In this document: positions 1 through 7,744 of the stretch, one piece after another
Layout: each line of letters starts with the position of its first letter
Numbering within the stretch: the stretch's first letter is position 1
Source of the DNA: Agrobacterium leguminum
Lineage (GTDB): Bacteria > Pseudomonadota > Alphaproteobacteria > Rhizobiales > Rhizobiaceae
Length of the DNA: 64,000 nt
Direction: 5' to 3'
Assembly (NCBI RefSeq): GCF_015704895.1
Contig: NZ_JADQWB010000005.1
Span: 248,001 to 312,000 of the forward strand
The notes under the pieces: generated by a model
Database searches by the model: none
Seen by the model: the letters and a program-made list of their open reading frames with translations, nothing else
Told to the model about the DNA's origin: nothing
Position numbers and translations under genes: made by a program

Positions 1-1171
1 CAAATGGCCTTTCGCCAACTGGGTCTCAGCCGATCTTTCCAGGATGACGCGCGCGACAGACTGGTCATCGCTCGTCCATGACCATGACGCCATTGTCAAT
101 TGCGCGGGCGCGCTGCAGGACGGCCTGTCGGATGACCTTGCCGCGACGCAGGAAAAGGCGATGCTGGCGCTCTATGAAGCAGCGGCGCAGACGGGCGGCA
201 GACGGATAATCCAGATATCGGCCCGCACGGCGGGGGCAGCATCCGGCCTGCCCTTCCTCGCCACCAAACGCCGCGCCGATGAGGCGCTCGCCGCAAGCGG
301 TCTGCCTCACGTCATTCTGCGCCCCGCGCTGGTGGTTGGGCGAAACGCGCACGGCGGCACGGCACTCGTGCGTGCGCTTGCAGGCTTTCCCTTCGTGGTG
401 CCGCTCGTCAATGGACGAATCGCCGTCCGGACGGTCGCGGTGGAGGATGTGGCAACCGTGGTATGCGCGGCGATCGACGGCGAAATCCCGCCGGGCAGCG
501 ATCTCGAACTCGCCGCGAAGGAAACGCTGACATTGCAGGACGTGGTCACCAGACACCGGCAATGGCTGGGCCTGCGCCGTGCTCCGGTCATAAATCTTCC
601 CGCCGCCTTCATGCGCCCCGTCGCCCTCGTGGCGGATGCCGCAGGCAAACTCGGCTGGCGGTCGCCGCTGCGTTCGACCGCCATGACGGTCATGTCGGAA
701 GGCATCGTGACGGAGAATGAAGCAGGACCGGCGATGGCGTCACTCAAGACCCTGGAACAGACGCTGGCCGTTCACCCTTCGGGCGTGCAGGACCTGTGGT
801 TTGCCAGATTATATCTGCTGAAACCCCTGATCGTTCTCTGCCTGTCTTTATTCTGGCTGCTGTCCGGTCTCATACCGCTGCTGAATATCCCCGGAGCAGC
901 GGCGCATTTCCTGCCCTTTATGCCGCAAACGCTGGCTGTCATTCTCACGCTCGCCACCTGCCTCATCGATATAGCCCTCGGCATCGCCGTCCTGCTGCGG
1001 CCGCTCGCCAGAAAGGCGCTTGTCGGCATGCTGTTGGTCAGCGCCGCTTATCTGGCCGGCGGCAGCCTGCTGGAACCGACCCTTTGGCTCGATCCGCTCG
1101 GTCCTCTGGTCAAGGTTCTGCCTTCCGTCGCCCTGACGCTCGTTGCCCTCGCCACCTTGGATGAACGCTGA
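1..1171 (+). CDS. SDR/NAD(P)-binding epimerase-like protein with C-terminal DoxX-like membrane domain (5' partial)
   Basis: The reading frame is open from base 2, and no Rossmann glycine motif (GxxGxxG) precedes the first ATG at 44, so the true start lies upstream of the window. The visible part has the NCAGALQDG segment and the IIQISARTAG strand typical of atypical or extended short-chain dehydrogenases. The last ~115 residues are strongly hydrophobic, with about four predicted membrane segments, and resemble DoxX-like domains. The stop overlaps the start of the DUF2269 gene by one base (TGATG), so the two are probably co-translated. The substrate is unknown; NAD(P) binding and a membrane-linked redox or quinone role are inferred from the family. 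Confidence 0.8.
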   Translation, partial: KWPFANWVSADLSRMTRATDWSSLVHDHDAIVNCAGALQDGLSDDLAATQEKAMLALYEAAAQTGGRRIIQISARTAGAASGLPFLATKRRADEALAASGLPHVILRPALVVGRNAHGGTALVRALAGFPFVVPLVNGRIAVRTVAVEDVATVVCAAIDGEIPPGSDLELAAKETLTLQDVVTRHRQWLGLRRAPVINLPAAFMRPVALVADAAGKLGWRSPLRSTAMTVMSEGIVTENEAGPAMASLKTLEQTLAVHPSGVQDLWFARLYLLKPLIVLCLSLFWLLSGLIPLLNIPGAAAHFLPFMPQTLAVILTLATCLIDIALGIAVLLRPLARKALVGMLLVSAAYLAGGSLLEPTLWLDPLGPLVKVLPSVALTLVALATLDER

Positions 1172-1653
1172 TGACACTTGAGGAACTGCTACGGCTTGCC
1201 CATGTCATCGGCGCGACGGTGCTGTTCGGCACCGGCGCGGGCATTGCCTTTTTCATGGTGATGGCACGGCGGACGGCCAGCCCGGCGCTGATCGCCCATG
1301 TCGCAGGCACTGTCGTCATCGCCGACACGGTCTTTACCGCCACCGCCGCGATCATCCAGCCGGTCACCGGATATTTTCTCGCGCGCATCATCGGCTGGCC
1401 GCTGACCGAAGGCTGGATCGCGCTTTCGCTTGCCCTTTATGTCTTCACCGGCATTTTCTGGCTGCCGGTGGTGTGGATACAGATCAGACTGCGCGATATC
1501 GCCCGCGACTGCGCCGCCACCGGACAGGCCCTGCCGGCACAATGGTTCCGGCTTTACCGCATCTGGTTCGCCTGCGGTTTTCCCGCCTTTTTCGCGGTTC
1601 TCGGCATCATCTGGCTCATGCTCAACAAGCCGGATATTCCCCTGTTCGGCTGA
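1171..1653 (+). CDS. DUF2269 family integral membrane protein
   Basis: This 160-residue protein is almost entirely hydrophobic, with about four transmembrane helices. It opens with LLRLAHVIGATVLFGTGAGI, the usual beginning of the DUF2269 family. It starts on the last base of the upstream SDR/DoxX-like gene, so the two form an operon, and this pairing recurs in other bacteria as far as I recall. No catalytic motif is visible and the function is unknown. Its 3' end faces the minus-strand SRPBCC gene with only six bases between them. Confidence 0.8.
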   Translation: MTLEELLRLAHVIGATVLFGTGAGIAFFMVMARRTASPALIAHVAGTVVIADTVFTATAAIIQPVTGYFLARIIGWPLTEGWIALSLALYVFTGIFWLPVVWIQIRLRDIARDCAATGQALPAQWFRLYRIWFACGFPAFFAVLGIIWLMLNKPDIPLFG

Positions 1654-1659
1654 TGCGGC

Positions 1660-2142
1660 TCAATTGACCGCCTGCTTCTCGACAAGCTGCGCCAGCTGCT
1701 CCGCAACCGTGTTCCAACCGTCGAAGAAACCCATCTCCGCGTGCCTGTCGCGATCCTCAAGATTGTTGTGCATGGCATAGGCCACATATTCCATGCCGTC
1801 GGGGTGATCGCGAAATGTCATCACGGCGGTGAGGAACGGCTGGGCGGAGGGGCGAAAACCCGCCGTCAGCGCATCGGTGAAAACCAGACGCTGCTCATGA
1901 TCCACCGCCAGAAAACATCCTTTGACATGCGGACCGAAGGCCGTGCCGTCCTCGCTATAGCGCGTTTCGAAGGCGCCGCCGGGATGGAGCTCCATGCGGT
2001 CGACCCGGCATTGGCCGGGATGCGGCACCCACCATTGTTCGAGGCTGGCCTTGTCCGTCCAGGCATTCCAGACAAGCCGGCGCGGCGCCCTGATGATGCG
2101 TGAAATCTTCAGGTCGAGATCGGGATTGAAAGTCTCGGTCAT
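1660..2142 (-). CDS. SRPBCC (AHSA1/START-like) domain protein, module 1
   Basis: This 160-residue protein belongs to the SRPBCC/AHSA1 family of ligand-binding folds. The signature near the N-terminus is an IIRAPRRLVWNAWTD strand-helix followed by a W-W-V-P-H-P segment, and the protein ends in a long helix (GFFDGWNTVAEQLAQLVE). Its ATG overlaps the stop of the ArsR-type gene by four bases (ATGA), and a GGGGAG ribosome-binding site sits eight bases upstream. Regulator and SRPBCC protein are therefore translationally coupled. The ligand is unknown; families in this arrangement are thought to bind small hydrophobic molecules. A second, non-identical copy of the module lies at 6130-7021. Confidence 0.85.
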   Translation of the reverse strand: MTETFNPDLDLKISRIIRAPRRLVWNAWTDKASLEQWWVPHPGQCRVDRMELHPGGAFETRYSEDGTAFGPHVKGCFLAVDHEQRLVFTDALTAGFRPSAQPFLTAVMTFRDHPDGMEYVAYAMHNNLEDRDRHAEMGFFDGWNTVAEQLAQLVEKQAVN

Positions 2143-2498
2143 TGGTCATTCTCCCCTTTACTGGACATCCTGTCCTGTTGCGCCATGACGAATTGTTCGA
2201 GCCGGTCGGTGCGGCCTTCCCAGATGGCGCGTTGTTGCGACAACCAGCCATCGAGCATGGAGAACCTCTGTTTCTCCAGGGAACAGAACCGGACACGCCC
2301 CTGCTTGCGCGTCACGATCAGCCCCGCCTCTTCCAGCTGGCGGATATGTTTCATGAAGGATGGCAGGGCCATGTCGAAGGGTTCGGCCAGCGTTCCGATG
2401 CTCGCCTCCCCGCCGCCCAGCTTCAGGATCACCGCCCTGCGGGTCGGATCGGCAAGAGACTGGAAGATATCGTTGAGCGCGTCTGAATAGTTTTCCAT
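2139..2498 (-). CDS. ArsR-type winged-helix repressor, module 1
   Basis: A helix-turn-helix regulator of the ArsR family. The hallmark is IFQSLADPTRRAVILKL, followed by a recognition-helix region (MALPSFMKHIRQLEEAGLI) and the wing. No ArsR-type metal-binding cysteine motif (CxC) is visible, so it probably does not sense metal. I chose the start at 2498 (MENYSDAL) because the alternative ATG at 2513 lies inside a 9-bp-arm inverted repeat at 2502-2528. That repeat immediately abuts the start, which suggests autorepression. The gene is coupled to the SRPBCC gene downstream. Confidence 0.85.
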   Translation of the reverse strand: MENYSDALNDIFQSLADPTRRAVILKLGGGEASIGTLAEPFDMALPSFMKHIRQLEEAGLIVTRKQGRVRFCSLEKQRFSMLDGWLSQQRAIWEGRTDRLEQFVMAQQDRMSSKGENDQ

Positions 2499-2501
2499 AA
2501 G

Positions 2502-2528
2502 GCTAACTATCATATCGAAATAGTTAGC
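2502..2528. promoter_or_regulatory. Inverted repeat, candidate ArsR operator
   Basis: Perfect 9-bp arms, GCTAACTAT at 2502-2510 and ATAGTTAGC at 2520-2528, separated by nine bases. The repeat lies directly upstream of the chosen ArsR start, where a dimeric winged-helix repressor would block its own transcription. Dyad and position are visible in the sequence; binding is inferred. Confidence 0.65.
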
Positions 2529-2645
2529 TCAATGGATAAGTTTAAAAATCGCGAAAATTCGTTGCCGCAGGGAATAATCCATCGGGCTGCGGTGTCTCTT
2601 GATGTGCTGGCGGCAGAGGCCGCCCGAACCAAGGAGGATATGTCC

Positions 2646-3020
2646 ATGAAGATCCGCTTTATCGTTCCCGCCCTCGTTCTGGCTTTTGCCGGAACGGCCT
2701 ATGCCGCCCCTATGGTCGAAACCGTCAAGACCGCCAAGGGCGATGTGCTGGCGGGCGAAAAAGGCATGACGCTCTACACTTTCAAGAACGACAAGAAGGG
2801 CGTATCCAATTGTTATGACAAATGCGCGGTGAACTGGCCGCCGTTTTTCGCAGCCGCAAGCGACAAGGCCGAGGGCGCCTATTCCCTCGTGAAGCGCAAG
2901 GACGGCAAGATGCAATGGGCGAAGGATGGCATGCCGCTTTATTACTGGGTCAAGGACACGAAAAAAGGCGACGCCACCGGCGACGGTATGAACGGTGTAT
3001 GGGATGCCGCAAAACCCTGA
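2646..3020 (+). CDS. Secreted COG4315-type (lipoprotein_15 repeat) protein
   Basis: A 124-residue exported protein. Residues 1-20 form a signal peptide (KIRF, a hydrophobic stretch, then AYA before APMVE). The mature part carries the family's repeats: a GMTLYTFKNDKKG strand, the CYDKCAVNWPP segment with two cysteines, and a second copy around MPLYYWVKD. AAGGAGG ends eight bases before the ATG at 2646; the ATG at 2640 is too close to this site. The gene precedes an ECF sigma factor by four bases, so it may be co-transcribed with the regulator or be its target. The biochemical role of the family is not known to me. Confidence 0.85.
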   Translation: MKIRFIVPALVLAFAGTAYAAPMVETVKTAKGDVLAGEKGMTLYTFKNDKKGVSNCYDKCAVNWPPFFAAASDKAEGAYSLVKRKDGKMQWAKDGMPLYYWVKDTKKGDATGDGMNGVWDAAKP

Positions 3021-3024
3021 TGGC

Positions 3025-3561
3025 ATGACGGATGAAAAGCGGGGGAACCATTCCCCCGCAGCCGGCAGTTTCGAAACCGAAATGCTGGCGCTGATGCCCA
3101 TGCTGCGCCGTTATTCCCGCAGCCTTTCCCGTTCAGATGCCGATGGCGAAGACCTCTTGCAGGACTGCGTGGAAAAGGCGCTGGCCAATAAAAGGCAATG
3201 GCGCGGAACGGGTTTGAAATCATGGGCTTACACGATAATGACGAATCTTTATCGCAACCGCCACCGCGCCGAGAAACGCCACCCGTCCGAGAGCCTGGAC
3301 GGCCATGAGAGCATCGCCGGCGCGGAGACGCTCTCCGACACGCTGGAGAACGACCGGCTGCACGGCGCACTCGCCCTTCTTTCGCCGGACATGCGCGCCG
3401 TGCTGATGCTGGTGACGGTGGAAGGCTACAGCTATCAGGAGGCGGCCGAGACATTGGCGATCCCGCTCGGCACTGTCATGTCCAGACTGTCCCGCGCCCG
3501 CGAAACCCTTCGCCAGCATCTGGCGGCGGATAATATCATACCCCTGCGGAGACCAAGATGA
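3025..3561 (+). CDS. ECF-family RNA polymerase sigma factor
   Basis: A sigma-70 family factor of the extracytoplasmic-function type, about 178 residues. Region 2 is visible around DLLQDCVEKAL and the LKSWAYTIMTNLYRNRHR helix. Region 4 is visible around GYSYQEAAETLAIPLGTVMSRLSRAR, the -35 recognition helix-turn-helix. The start at 3025 avoids overlap with the upstream gene; an in-frame ATG at 2995 would overlap its end. The stop overlaps the start of the anti-sigma gene (ATGA), the classic arrangement for sigma/anti-sigma pairs. It probably redirects RNA polymerase to a small envelope-related regulon; the inducing signal is unknown. Confidence 0.9.
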   Translation: MTDEKRGNHSPAAGSFETEMLALMPMLRRYSRSLSRSDADGEDLLQDCVEKALANKRQWRGTGLKSWAYTIMTNLYRNRHRAEKRHPSESLDGHESIAGAETLSDTLENDRLHGALALLSPDMRAVLMLVTVEGYSYQEAAETLAIPLGTVMSRLSRARETLRQHLAADNIIPLRRPR

Positions 3562-4346
3562 AACGGCTAGAGGCCATAACCGAAGACGATTTGCACGCCT
3601 ATGTCGACGGACTTCTTTCCGACGATGACCGCGCGGCTGTCGAGGTCTGGCTGACGGAAAGGCCGGAAGAGCAGGCCCGTGTGGAGGAATGGAGAAAACA
3701 GGCCGATATTCTGCGCAATGCCTTCGCCTCCTATGCCGCCGCGCATCCGCATGACGCATCGATGCTCAGCCCGCAAACGAGGGACCGGGCATGGCGGGCA
3801 AAACCGGTTCTCCTGCAAACAGCAGTCGCCCTTTTGATCTTCGTGGCGGGTGCCGCGGCGGGCAGGCTTCTGCCGTCGTCTTTTTCCACGCCGCAGGACG
3901 TGACCCTGGCGTCGCTGACGACGGATATTCCGGCGCAGGCGAAATCCGCCTATCTCATCTATGCGAGCGAGGTGCGCCATCCCGTCGAAGTCGGCGCGGG
4001 AGAACAGCAGCATCTCGCCACATGGCTCGGCAAGCGGCTCGGTTACCCCTTCACCATCCCCGATCTCTCGAAGATCGGATACGACCTCGTCGGCGGGCGT
4101 CTTATCCCCGTCAGCGGCAAACCGGGCGCGATGCTGATGTATCAGGACAAGACCGGCCGTCGGGTGACGGTGCTGATCGGCCACAACGAGGAAAACCGCA
4201 CCACCAGCTTCCGCATGGCCAGCGCCGACGGCATCGAGACCTTCTACTGGATCGACAATGAACTGGGTTACGCCGTGTCCGCCGAGCTGACGCGCGACGA
4301 GGTGCAGGCAATCGCCGAGGAATGCTACCGGCAGTTCCCGACGTGA
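3558..4346 (+). CDS. Membrane anti-sigma factor partnered with the ECF sigma factor
   Basis: A 262-residue protein with an N-terminal cytoplasmic helical part (ITEDDLHAYVDGLLSDDD, typical of anti-sigma factors of the RsiW/FecR-like class). One transmembrane helix spans about residues 83-101, followed by a periplasmic C-terminal domain. No HxxxCxxC zinc motif is seen, so it is not a ZAS-type anti-sigma. It overlaps the sigma gene by four bases. It presumably holds the sigma factor at the membrane until an envelope signal releases it. Its 3' end is six bases from the convergent LysE gene. Confidence 0.85.
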   Translation: MKRLEAITEDDLHAYVDGLLSDDDRAAVEVWLTERPEEQARVEEWRKQADILRNAFASYAAAHPHDASMLSPQTRDRAWRAKPVLLQTAVALLIFVAGAAAGRLLPSSFSTPQDVTLASLTTDIPAQAKSAYLIYASEVRHPVEVGAGEQQHLATWLGKRLGYPFTIPDLSKIGYDLVGGRLIPVSGKPGAMLMYQDKTGRRVTVLIGHNEENRTTSFRMASADGIETFYWIDNELGYAVSAELTRDEVQAIAEECYRQFPT

Positions 4347-4352
4347 AGGCCG

Positions 4353-4946
4353 TTATTTCAGCATCGGCCAGAGGCTGATGACGAGAAGCACGGCCATGGT
4401 GATATTGAACCATTTGAGCCGGACCGGCACAGCCAGCCATTCCCGCAAGGCAGAGCCGAAACCCGCCCAGGTGGAAACGCTGGGAAGATTGACCGCGGCG
4501 AAGGCCACGCCGACGAGAAGGACGGTAAGGAAATATTGCCGCTCATCCGTATAGGTCGCCATTGCCGTCACCGCCATCACCCACGCCTTGGGATTGACCC
4601 ACTGAAAAGCGGCCGCGGCAAGGAAACTCATCGGCTCCGATGCGGCCGAACCTTCGCTCAGGCTGCGGGAGGTGCCGATCTTCCACGCGATCCAGACGAG
4701 ATAGAGCCCGCCTGCGAATTTCAGCCCGGTGTAGAGCACGGGCACCGAATGCAGCAACGCGCCGAGACCGAAGCCGACCCCGATCAGCAGCGACAGGAAC
4801 CCCGCCCCGATGCCCAGCATATGCGGGATGGTGCGGCGGAAACCGAAATTCACGCCGGAGGCAAAAAGCATCATATTGTTCGGGCCGGGCGTGATGGATG
4901 TGGTGAAGGCAAACAGCACCAGCGCGACAAGAGTTTCGACAGTCAT
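4353..4946 (-). CDS. LysE/RhtB family amino-acid exporter
   Basis: A 197-residue inner-membrane protein with about six transmembrane helices. The N-terminal motif ITPGPNNMMLFASGVNFG is diagnostic of the LysE/RhtB superfamily. Such proteins export amino acids or related metabolites using the proton gradient; the substrate cannot be read from sequence. The gene is divergent from the aldo/keto reductase across about 164 bases that must hold both promoters. Confidence 0.9.
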   Translation of the reverse strand: MTVETLVALVLFAFTTSITPGPNNMMLFASGVNFGFRRTIPHMLGIGAGFLSLLIGVGFGLGALLHSVPVLYTGLKFAGGLYLVWIAWKIGTSRSLSEGSAASEPMSFLAAAAFQWVNPKAWVMAVTAMATYTDERQYFLTVLLVGVAFAAVNLPSVSTWAGFGSALREWLAVPVRLKWFNITMAVLLVISLWPMLK

Positions 4947-5110
4947 GAATTCTCCTTAAGCCGAAATCCTATCCGTCGAGCCAACATCAGGCCACCCCGC
5001 CGGATCGATGGCCGAGGTCAATTTTTTTGATGGATCGATCCTCTCCATGCCGACTTTGAGAAGTCGGAACAAAGTTCTATTGTCCGATCACCAACCGCTG
5101 GAGCGAACCC

Positions 5111-5956
5111 ATGTATGACGATATTCCTTCCGTCACCCTGCCCTCCGGAAAAGAGGTTCCGGCCCTTGGCCTCGGCACCTGGAACATGGGGGAGACGAGA
5201 TCATCCGCGCCGCAGGAGGTCGAAAGCATCCGCAAGGCGATCGATCTCGGAATGACGCTGATCGACACGGCGGAAATGTATGCGGACGGCAGATCGGAAG
5301 AGGTGGTCGGCGCGGCCATCGCCGGTCGTCGGGAGGACGTGTTTCTGGTCAGCAAGGTCTACCCCTGGAACGCCAGCGCCAGAGGCACAGCGGAGGCCTG
5401 CGAGCGCAGCCTTGCAAGGCTCGGCACCGACCATATCGACCTCTATCTGCTGCACTGGCGCGGCGAGCACCCGCTTGCGGAAACCGTGGCGGCTTTCGAA
5501 AGGCTGAAGAGCGACGGCAAGATCGGCGACTGGGGCGTCTCCAATTTCGACACCGACGACATGGAGGAGCTTTTCGCGGTTCCCGGCGGCAAGAACTGCG
5601 CGGCCAATCAGGTTCTCTACAATCTGTCCCGGCGTGGGCCGGAGTTTTCGCTGCTGCCCTGGTGCCAGGAGCGCGGCGTGCCGCTGATGGCCTATTCCCC
5701 CATCGAGCAGGGCCGCATCTTGAAGAACCACGAACTCATCCGCATCGCCAAGGCCTATCAGGCGACACCGGCGCAACTGGCGCTCGCCTTTCTTCTGGAA
5801 AGGGACGGCGTCATCGCCATCCCGAAATCCGCCAGCGTTTCCCGTGTCGAGGAAAATCGCGGCGCGACCGATCTTGAAATAACCGAGGAAGACTGGGCGG
5901 CGCTGGATGCCGTCTTCCCGCCGCCAACGCGCAAGACATCGCTGGAAATGCTGTGA
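5111..5956 (+). CDS. Aldo/keto reductase
   Basis: A 281-residue TIM-barrel oxidoreductase. The usual features are visible: LGLGTWNMG near the N-terminus, DTAEMY with the catalytic Asp and Tyr, the VSKVYP lysine, LLHWRG with the catalytic His, and the WGVSNFD segment. The NADPH-binding [13 protein letters not shown] motif lies near the C-terminus. It should reduce aldehydes or ketones with NADPH; the physiological substrate is unknown. It is monocistronic, divergent from the LysE gene. Confidence 0.92.
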   Translation: MYDDIPSVTLPSGKEVPALGLGTWNMGETRSSAPQEVESIRKAIDLGMTLIDTAEMYADGRSEEVVGAAIAGRREDVFLVSKVYPWNASARGTAEACERSLARLGTDHIDLYLLHWRGEHPLAETVAAFERLKSDGKIGDWGVSNFDTDDMEELFAVPGGKNCAANQVLYNLSRRGPEFSLLPWCQERGVPLMAYSPIEQGRILKNHELIRIAKAYQATPAQLALAFLLERDGVIAIPKSASVSRVEENRGATDLEITEEDWAALDAVFPPPTRKTSLEML

Positions 5957-6129
5957 GGTAACAGAGGGTTACGAAACACTTCAGAATCAATCGCTCAAGC
6001 GGTTGAATCGGAATGTGAACGCCAGGCCGAAAAGCAGGCCCATTGTTCAGGGATGCGTCATCAGTCCCGGACCGGAAGAAACGGCGCGACAGGCCGCGCC
6101 GTCAGATCATGAGAACGCACCGCGCTTCA

Positions 6130-6660
6130 TTACGGTATGCGATGCTCATATTCCTCTTTCAGCCCCAGCCAGGTATCCCAGAAGGGTCCCGGCTCCTCTT
6201 CCTGAAGCCGGGCAGCGAGAATATCGAGGTGCACGTGCCAGCCGGCGCTGACATTGAGCTTGGTCGTGCGATCCGCCAGTCGGCGATGGATCAGCGTCAG
6301 AAGCACGTCCTTGCCCAGAGCCTGAAGCTCGATGGACACTTCCGCGCCCTCGCCCCAACTGAAGACAAGGCGGTGCGGCGGAACGACGGTGATGATGCGG
6401 GACGCCATTCTGTGCTCTTCGGAAAAGCCTTCCGGGCGACGGCCCGGCGGATCGGAAAGCTCATCGTTACGCCAGACGAGTTCGAACGGCGCATCGGGCG
6501 CAAGCCGCATTTCGCCGGAAGCCAGCCAGCGGCGGCGAAGCTCGCTTTGTGTCAGATAGGCCCATACCCGCTCGATCGGCCCCGGCAGCAGCCGTTCGAT
6601 CTTCAGGGTCGTCGGTTCGACAAGACGGCCATAGGCGTCAGGCATTGCAATATCAGCCAT
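6130..6660 (-). CDS. SRPBCC (AHSA1/START-like) domain protein, module 2
   Basis: A 176-residue SRPBCC protein with KIERLLPGPIERVWAYLTQ at the N-terminus and the R-R-W-L-A-S-G segment matching family members. The ATG at 6660 has GGAGGA about eight bases upstream, whereas the ATG at 6666 would sit too close to that site. It overlaps the end of the upstream ArsR gene by eight bases, so the two are translationally coupled. The architecture repeats that of the pair at 1660-2498, but the sequences are clearly diverged. The ligand is unknown. Confidence 0.85.
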   Translation of the reverse strand: MADIAMPDAYGRLVEPTTLKIERLLPGPIERVWAYLTQSELRRRWLASGEMRLAPDAPFELVWRNDELSDPPGRRPEGFSEEHRMASRIITVVPPHRLVFSWGEGAEVSIELQALGKDVLLTLIHRRLADRTTKLNVSAGWHVHLDILAARLQEEEPGPFWDTWLGLKEEYEHRIP

Positions 6661-7021
6661 TGTCATTTCCTCCATCTGCAGGGATTTTTCCCTGATCATC
6701 CTCCCTGAGCATCTGCTCAAGAATATCGAGGCGGCTGCCCCAGAACTGTCGGTAGAAATCGAGCCATTCATGCGCCTCTGCCAAGGGTTCCGGCGCAAGG
6801 CGGCAGACATGGATGCGCCCCCTCACCTCGCGGCGGATAAGCCCCGCATTTTCCAGCGCCTTGATATGTTTCGAGGCGGCGGCGAGCGATATGTCGAACG
6901 GTCGGGCCAACTGGCTCACCGTTCGCTCACCAAGGGAAAGATCGCGTAGCATCGTGCGGCGCGTGGCGTCGCCAAGGGCATGAAAGACGGTATCGAGATG
7001 TGAAGCGGATAATTCAACCAT
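6653..7021 (-). CDS. ArsR-type winged-helix repressor, module 2
   Basis: A 122-residue regulator with VFHALGDATRRTMLRDLS followed by the helix-turn-helix ERTVSQLARPFDISLAAASKHIKALENAGLI. No metal-binding cysteines are visible. I prefer the start at 7021 (MVELSASH). An in-frame ATG at 7060 would add 13 residues. Both ATGs lie inside palindromes related to TTCAACCAT, and neither has a convincing ribosome-binding site, so the start is unsettled. The palindromes suggest tight autoregulation. The regulator is followed by its SRPBCC partner. Confidence 0.82.
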   Translation of the reverse strand: MVELSASHLDTVFHALGDATRRTMLRDLSLGERTVSQLARPFDISLAAASKHIKALENAGLIRREVRGRIHVCRLAPEPLAEAHEWLDFYRQFWGSRLDILEQMLREDDQGKIPADGGNDNG

Positions 7022-7030
7022 GTTGTTGAA
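7013..7030. promoter_or_regulatory. Inverted repeat overlapping the ArsR start (candidate operator 1)
   Basis: TTCAACCATGTTGTTGAA is a near-palindrome that contains the probable start codon of the ArsR-type gene. It shares the half-site TTCAAC/GTTGAA with a second palindrome 40 bases upstream, which suggests a two-site operator. Binding is inferred. Confidence 0.55.
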
Positions 7031-7052
7031 TATAGACTGCCGACCCGAAAAG

Positions 7053-7068
7053 TCAACCATATGGTTGA
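7053..7068. promoter_or_regulatory. Perfect palindrome upstream of ArsR (candidate operator 2)
   Basis: TCAACCATATGGTTGA is a perfect 16-base palindrome. Its centre is about 40 bases, close to four helical turns, from that of the related site at 7013-7030. It is probably part of the same autoregulatory operator. Confidence 0.6.
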
Positions 7069-7094
7069 ATATCTGCCGATCCGGGCGAAGCCAT

Positions 7095-7119
7095 AAAAAA
7101 ACCCGCGGCGAACCGCGGG
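7095..7119 (-). terminator. Intrinsic terminator of the ilvIH operon
   Basis: On the minus strand, a seven-base-pair GC stem (CCCGCGG, loop TTCG, CCGCGGG) is followed by a run of seven T. It lies about 35 bases beyond the ilvH stop. Confidence 0.85.
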
Positions 7120-7152
7120 CTTATATTCCAACATATGCTCCGGATATGGAGG

Positions 7153-7725
7153 TTACATCCCCTGCGGGCCGCGATTCATCGCCGCGATACCGGTGCGGCA
7201 AATCTCGATCAGGCCGAGCGGCTTGATGATCGCCACGAACTGGTCGATCTTCGACGACTTGCCGGTGATCTCGAAGATGAAATGCTCCACCGTCGCATCC
7301 ACTACCTTGGCCTGAAACGCATCGGCAAGGCGCAGCGTCTCAGCGCGGTCCTCGCCGGAACCGGCGACCTTGATGAGCGCCACTTCGCGCTCGATAGGCC
7401 GCTCCTGACCGAATTCGCGGGCGCGAACGGTGAGATCGAGAACCCGGTGCACCGGCACGATCCGCTCAAGCTGCGCCTTGATCTGCTCCAGCACGATGGG
7501 TGTGCCGCGCGTAACGATGGTGATGCGCGACAGATGCGCCTCATGTTCCGTTTCCGAAACCGTCAGGCTTTCGATGTTGTAGCCGCGGCCGGAAAACAGG
7601 CCGATGACCCGGGCGAGAACGCCCGGCTCGTTGCTGACGAGAACCGACAGCGTGTGATTTTCGACGGCAGCCGTTTCCTTCTGGATGAAATAGGCCGAGC
7701 CGGTGGGTTGTAGGTGTGCGTTCAT
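7153..7725 (-). CDS. ilvH: Acetolactate synthase small (regulatory) subunit
   Basis: A 190-residue regulatory subunit of acetohydroxyacid synthase. It activates the large subunit and gives valine feedback inhibition. The N-terminal ACT domain is clear (LSVLVSNEPGVLARVIGLFSGRGYNIESLTV), followed by HEAHLSRITIV and the C-terminal domain with VAIIKPLGLIEICRTG. The length is normal. It lies 19 bases downstream of the large-subunit gene and before a strong terminator, so the two form an operon under the upstream attenuator. The symbol ilvN is also used for this subunit. Confidence 0.96.
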   Translation of the reverse strand: MNAHLQPTGSAYFIQKETAAVENHTLSVLVSNEPGVLARVIGLFSGRGYNIESLTVSETEHEAHLSRITIVTRGTPIVLEQIKAQLERIVPVHRVLDLTVRAREFGQERPIEREVALIKVAGSGEDRAETLRLADAFQAKVVDATVEHFIFEITGKSSKIDQFVAIIKPLGLIEICRTGIAAMNRGPQGM

Positions 7726-7744
7726 GTCCTTTTCCTCTCCCGGC

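Noticed and set aside
2640-2645. Start of the COG4315-type gene at 2640
   Set aside because: The AAGGAGG site is only two bases away, whereas 2646 has the usual spacing of about eight bases.
6081-6102. Hairpin ACGGCGCG...CGCGCCGT after the aldo/keto reductase gene
   Set aside because: The stem is strong but no T-run follows on either strand, so it was not called a terminator.
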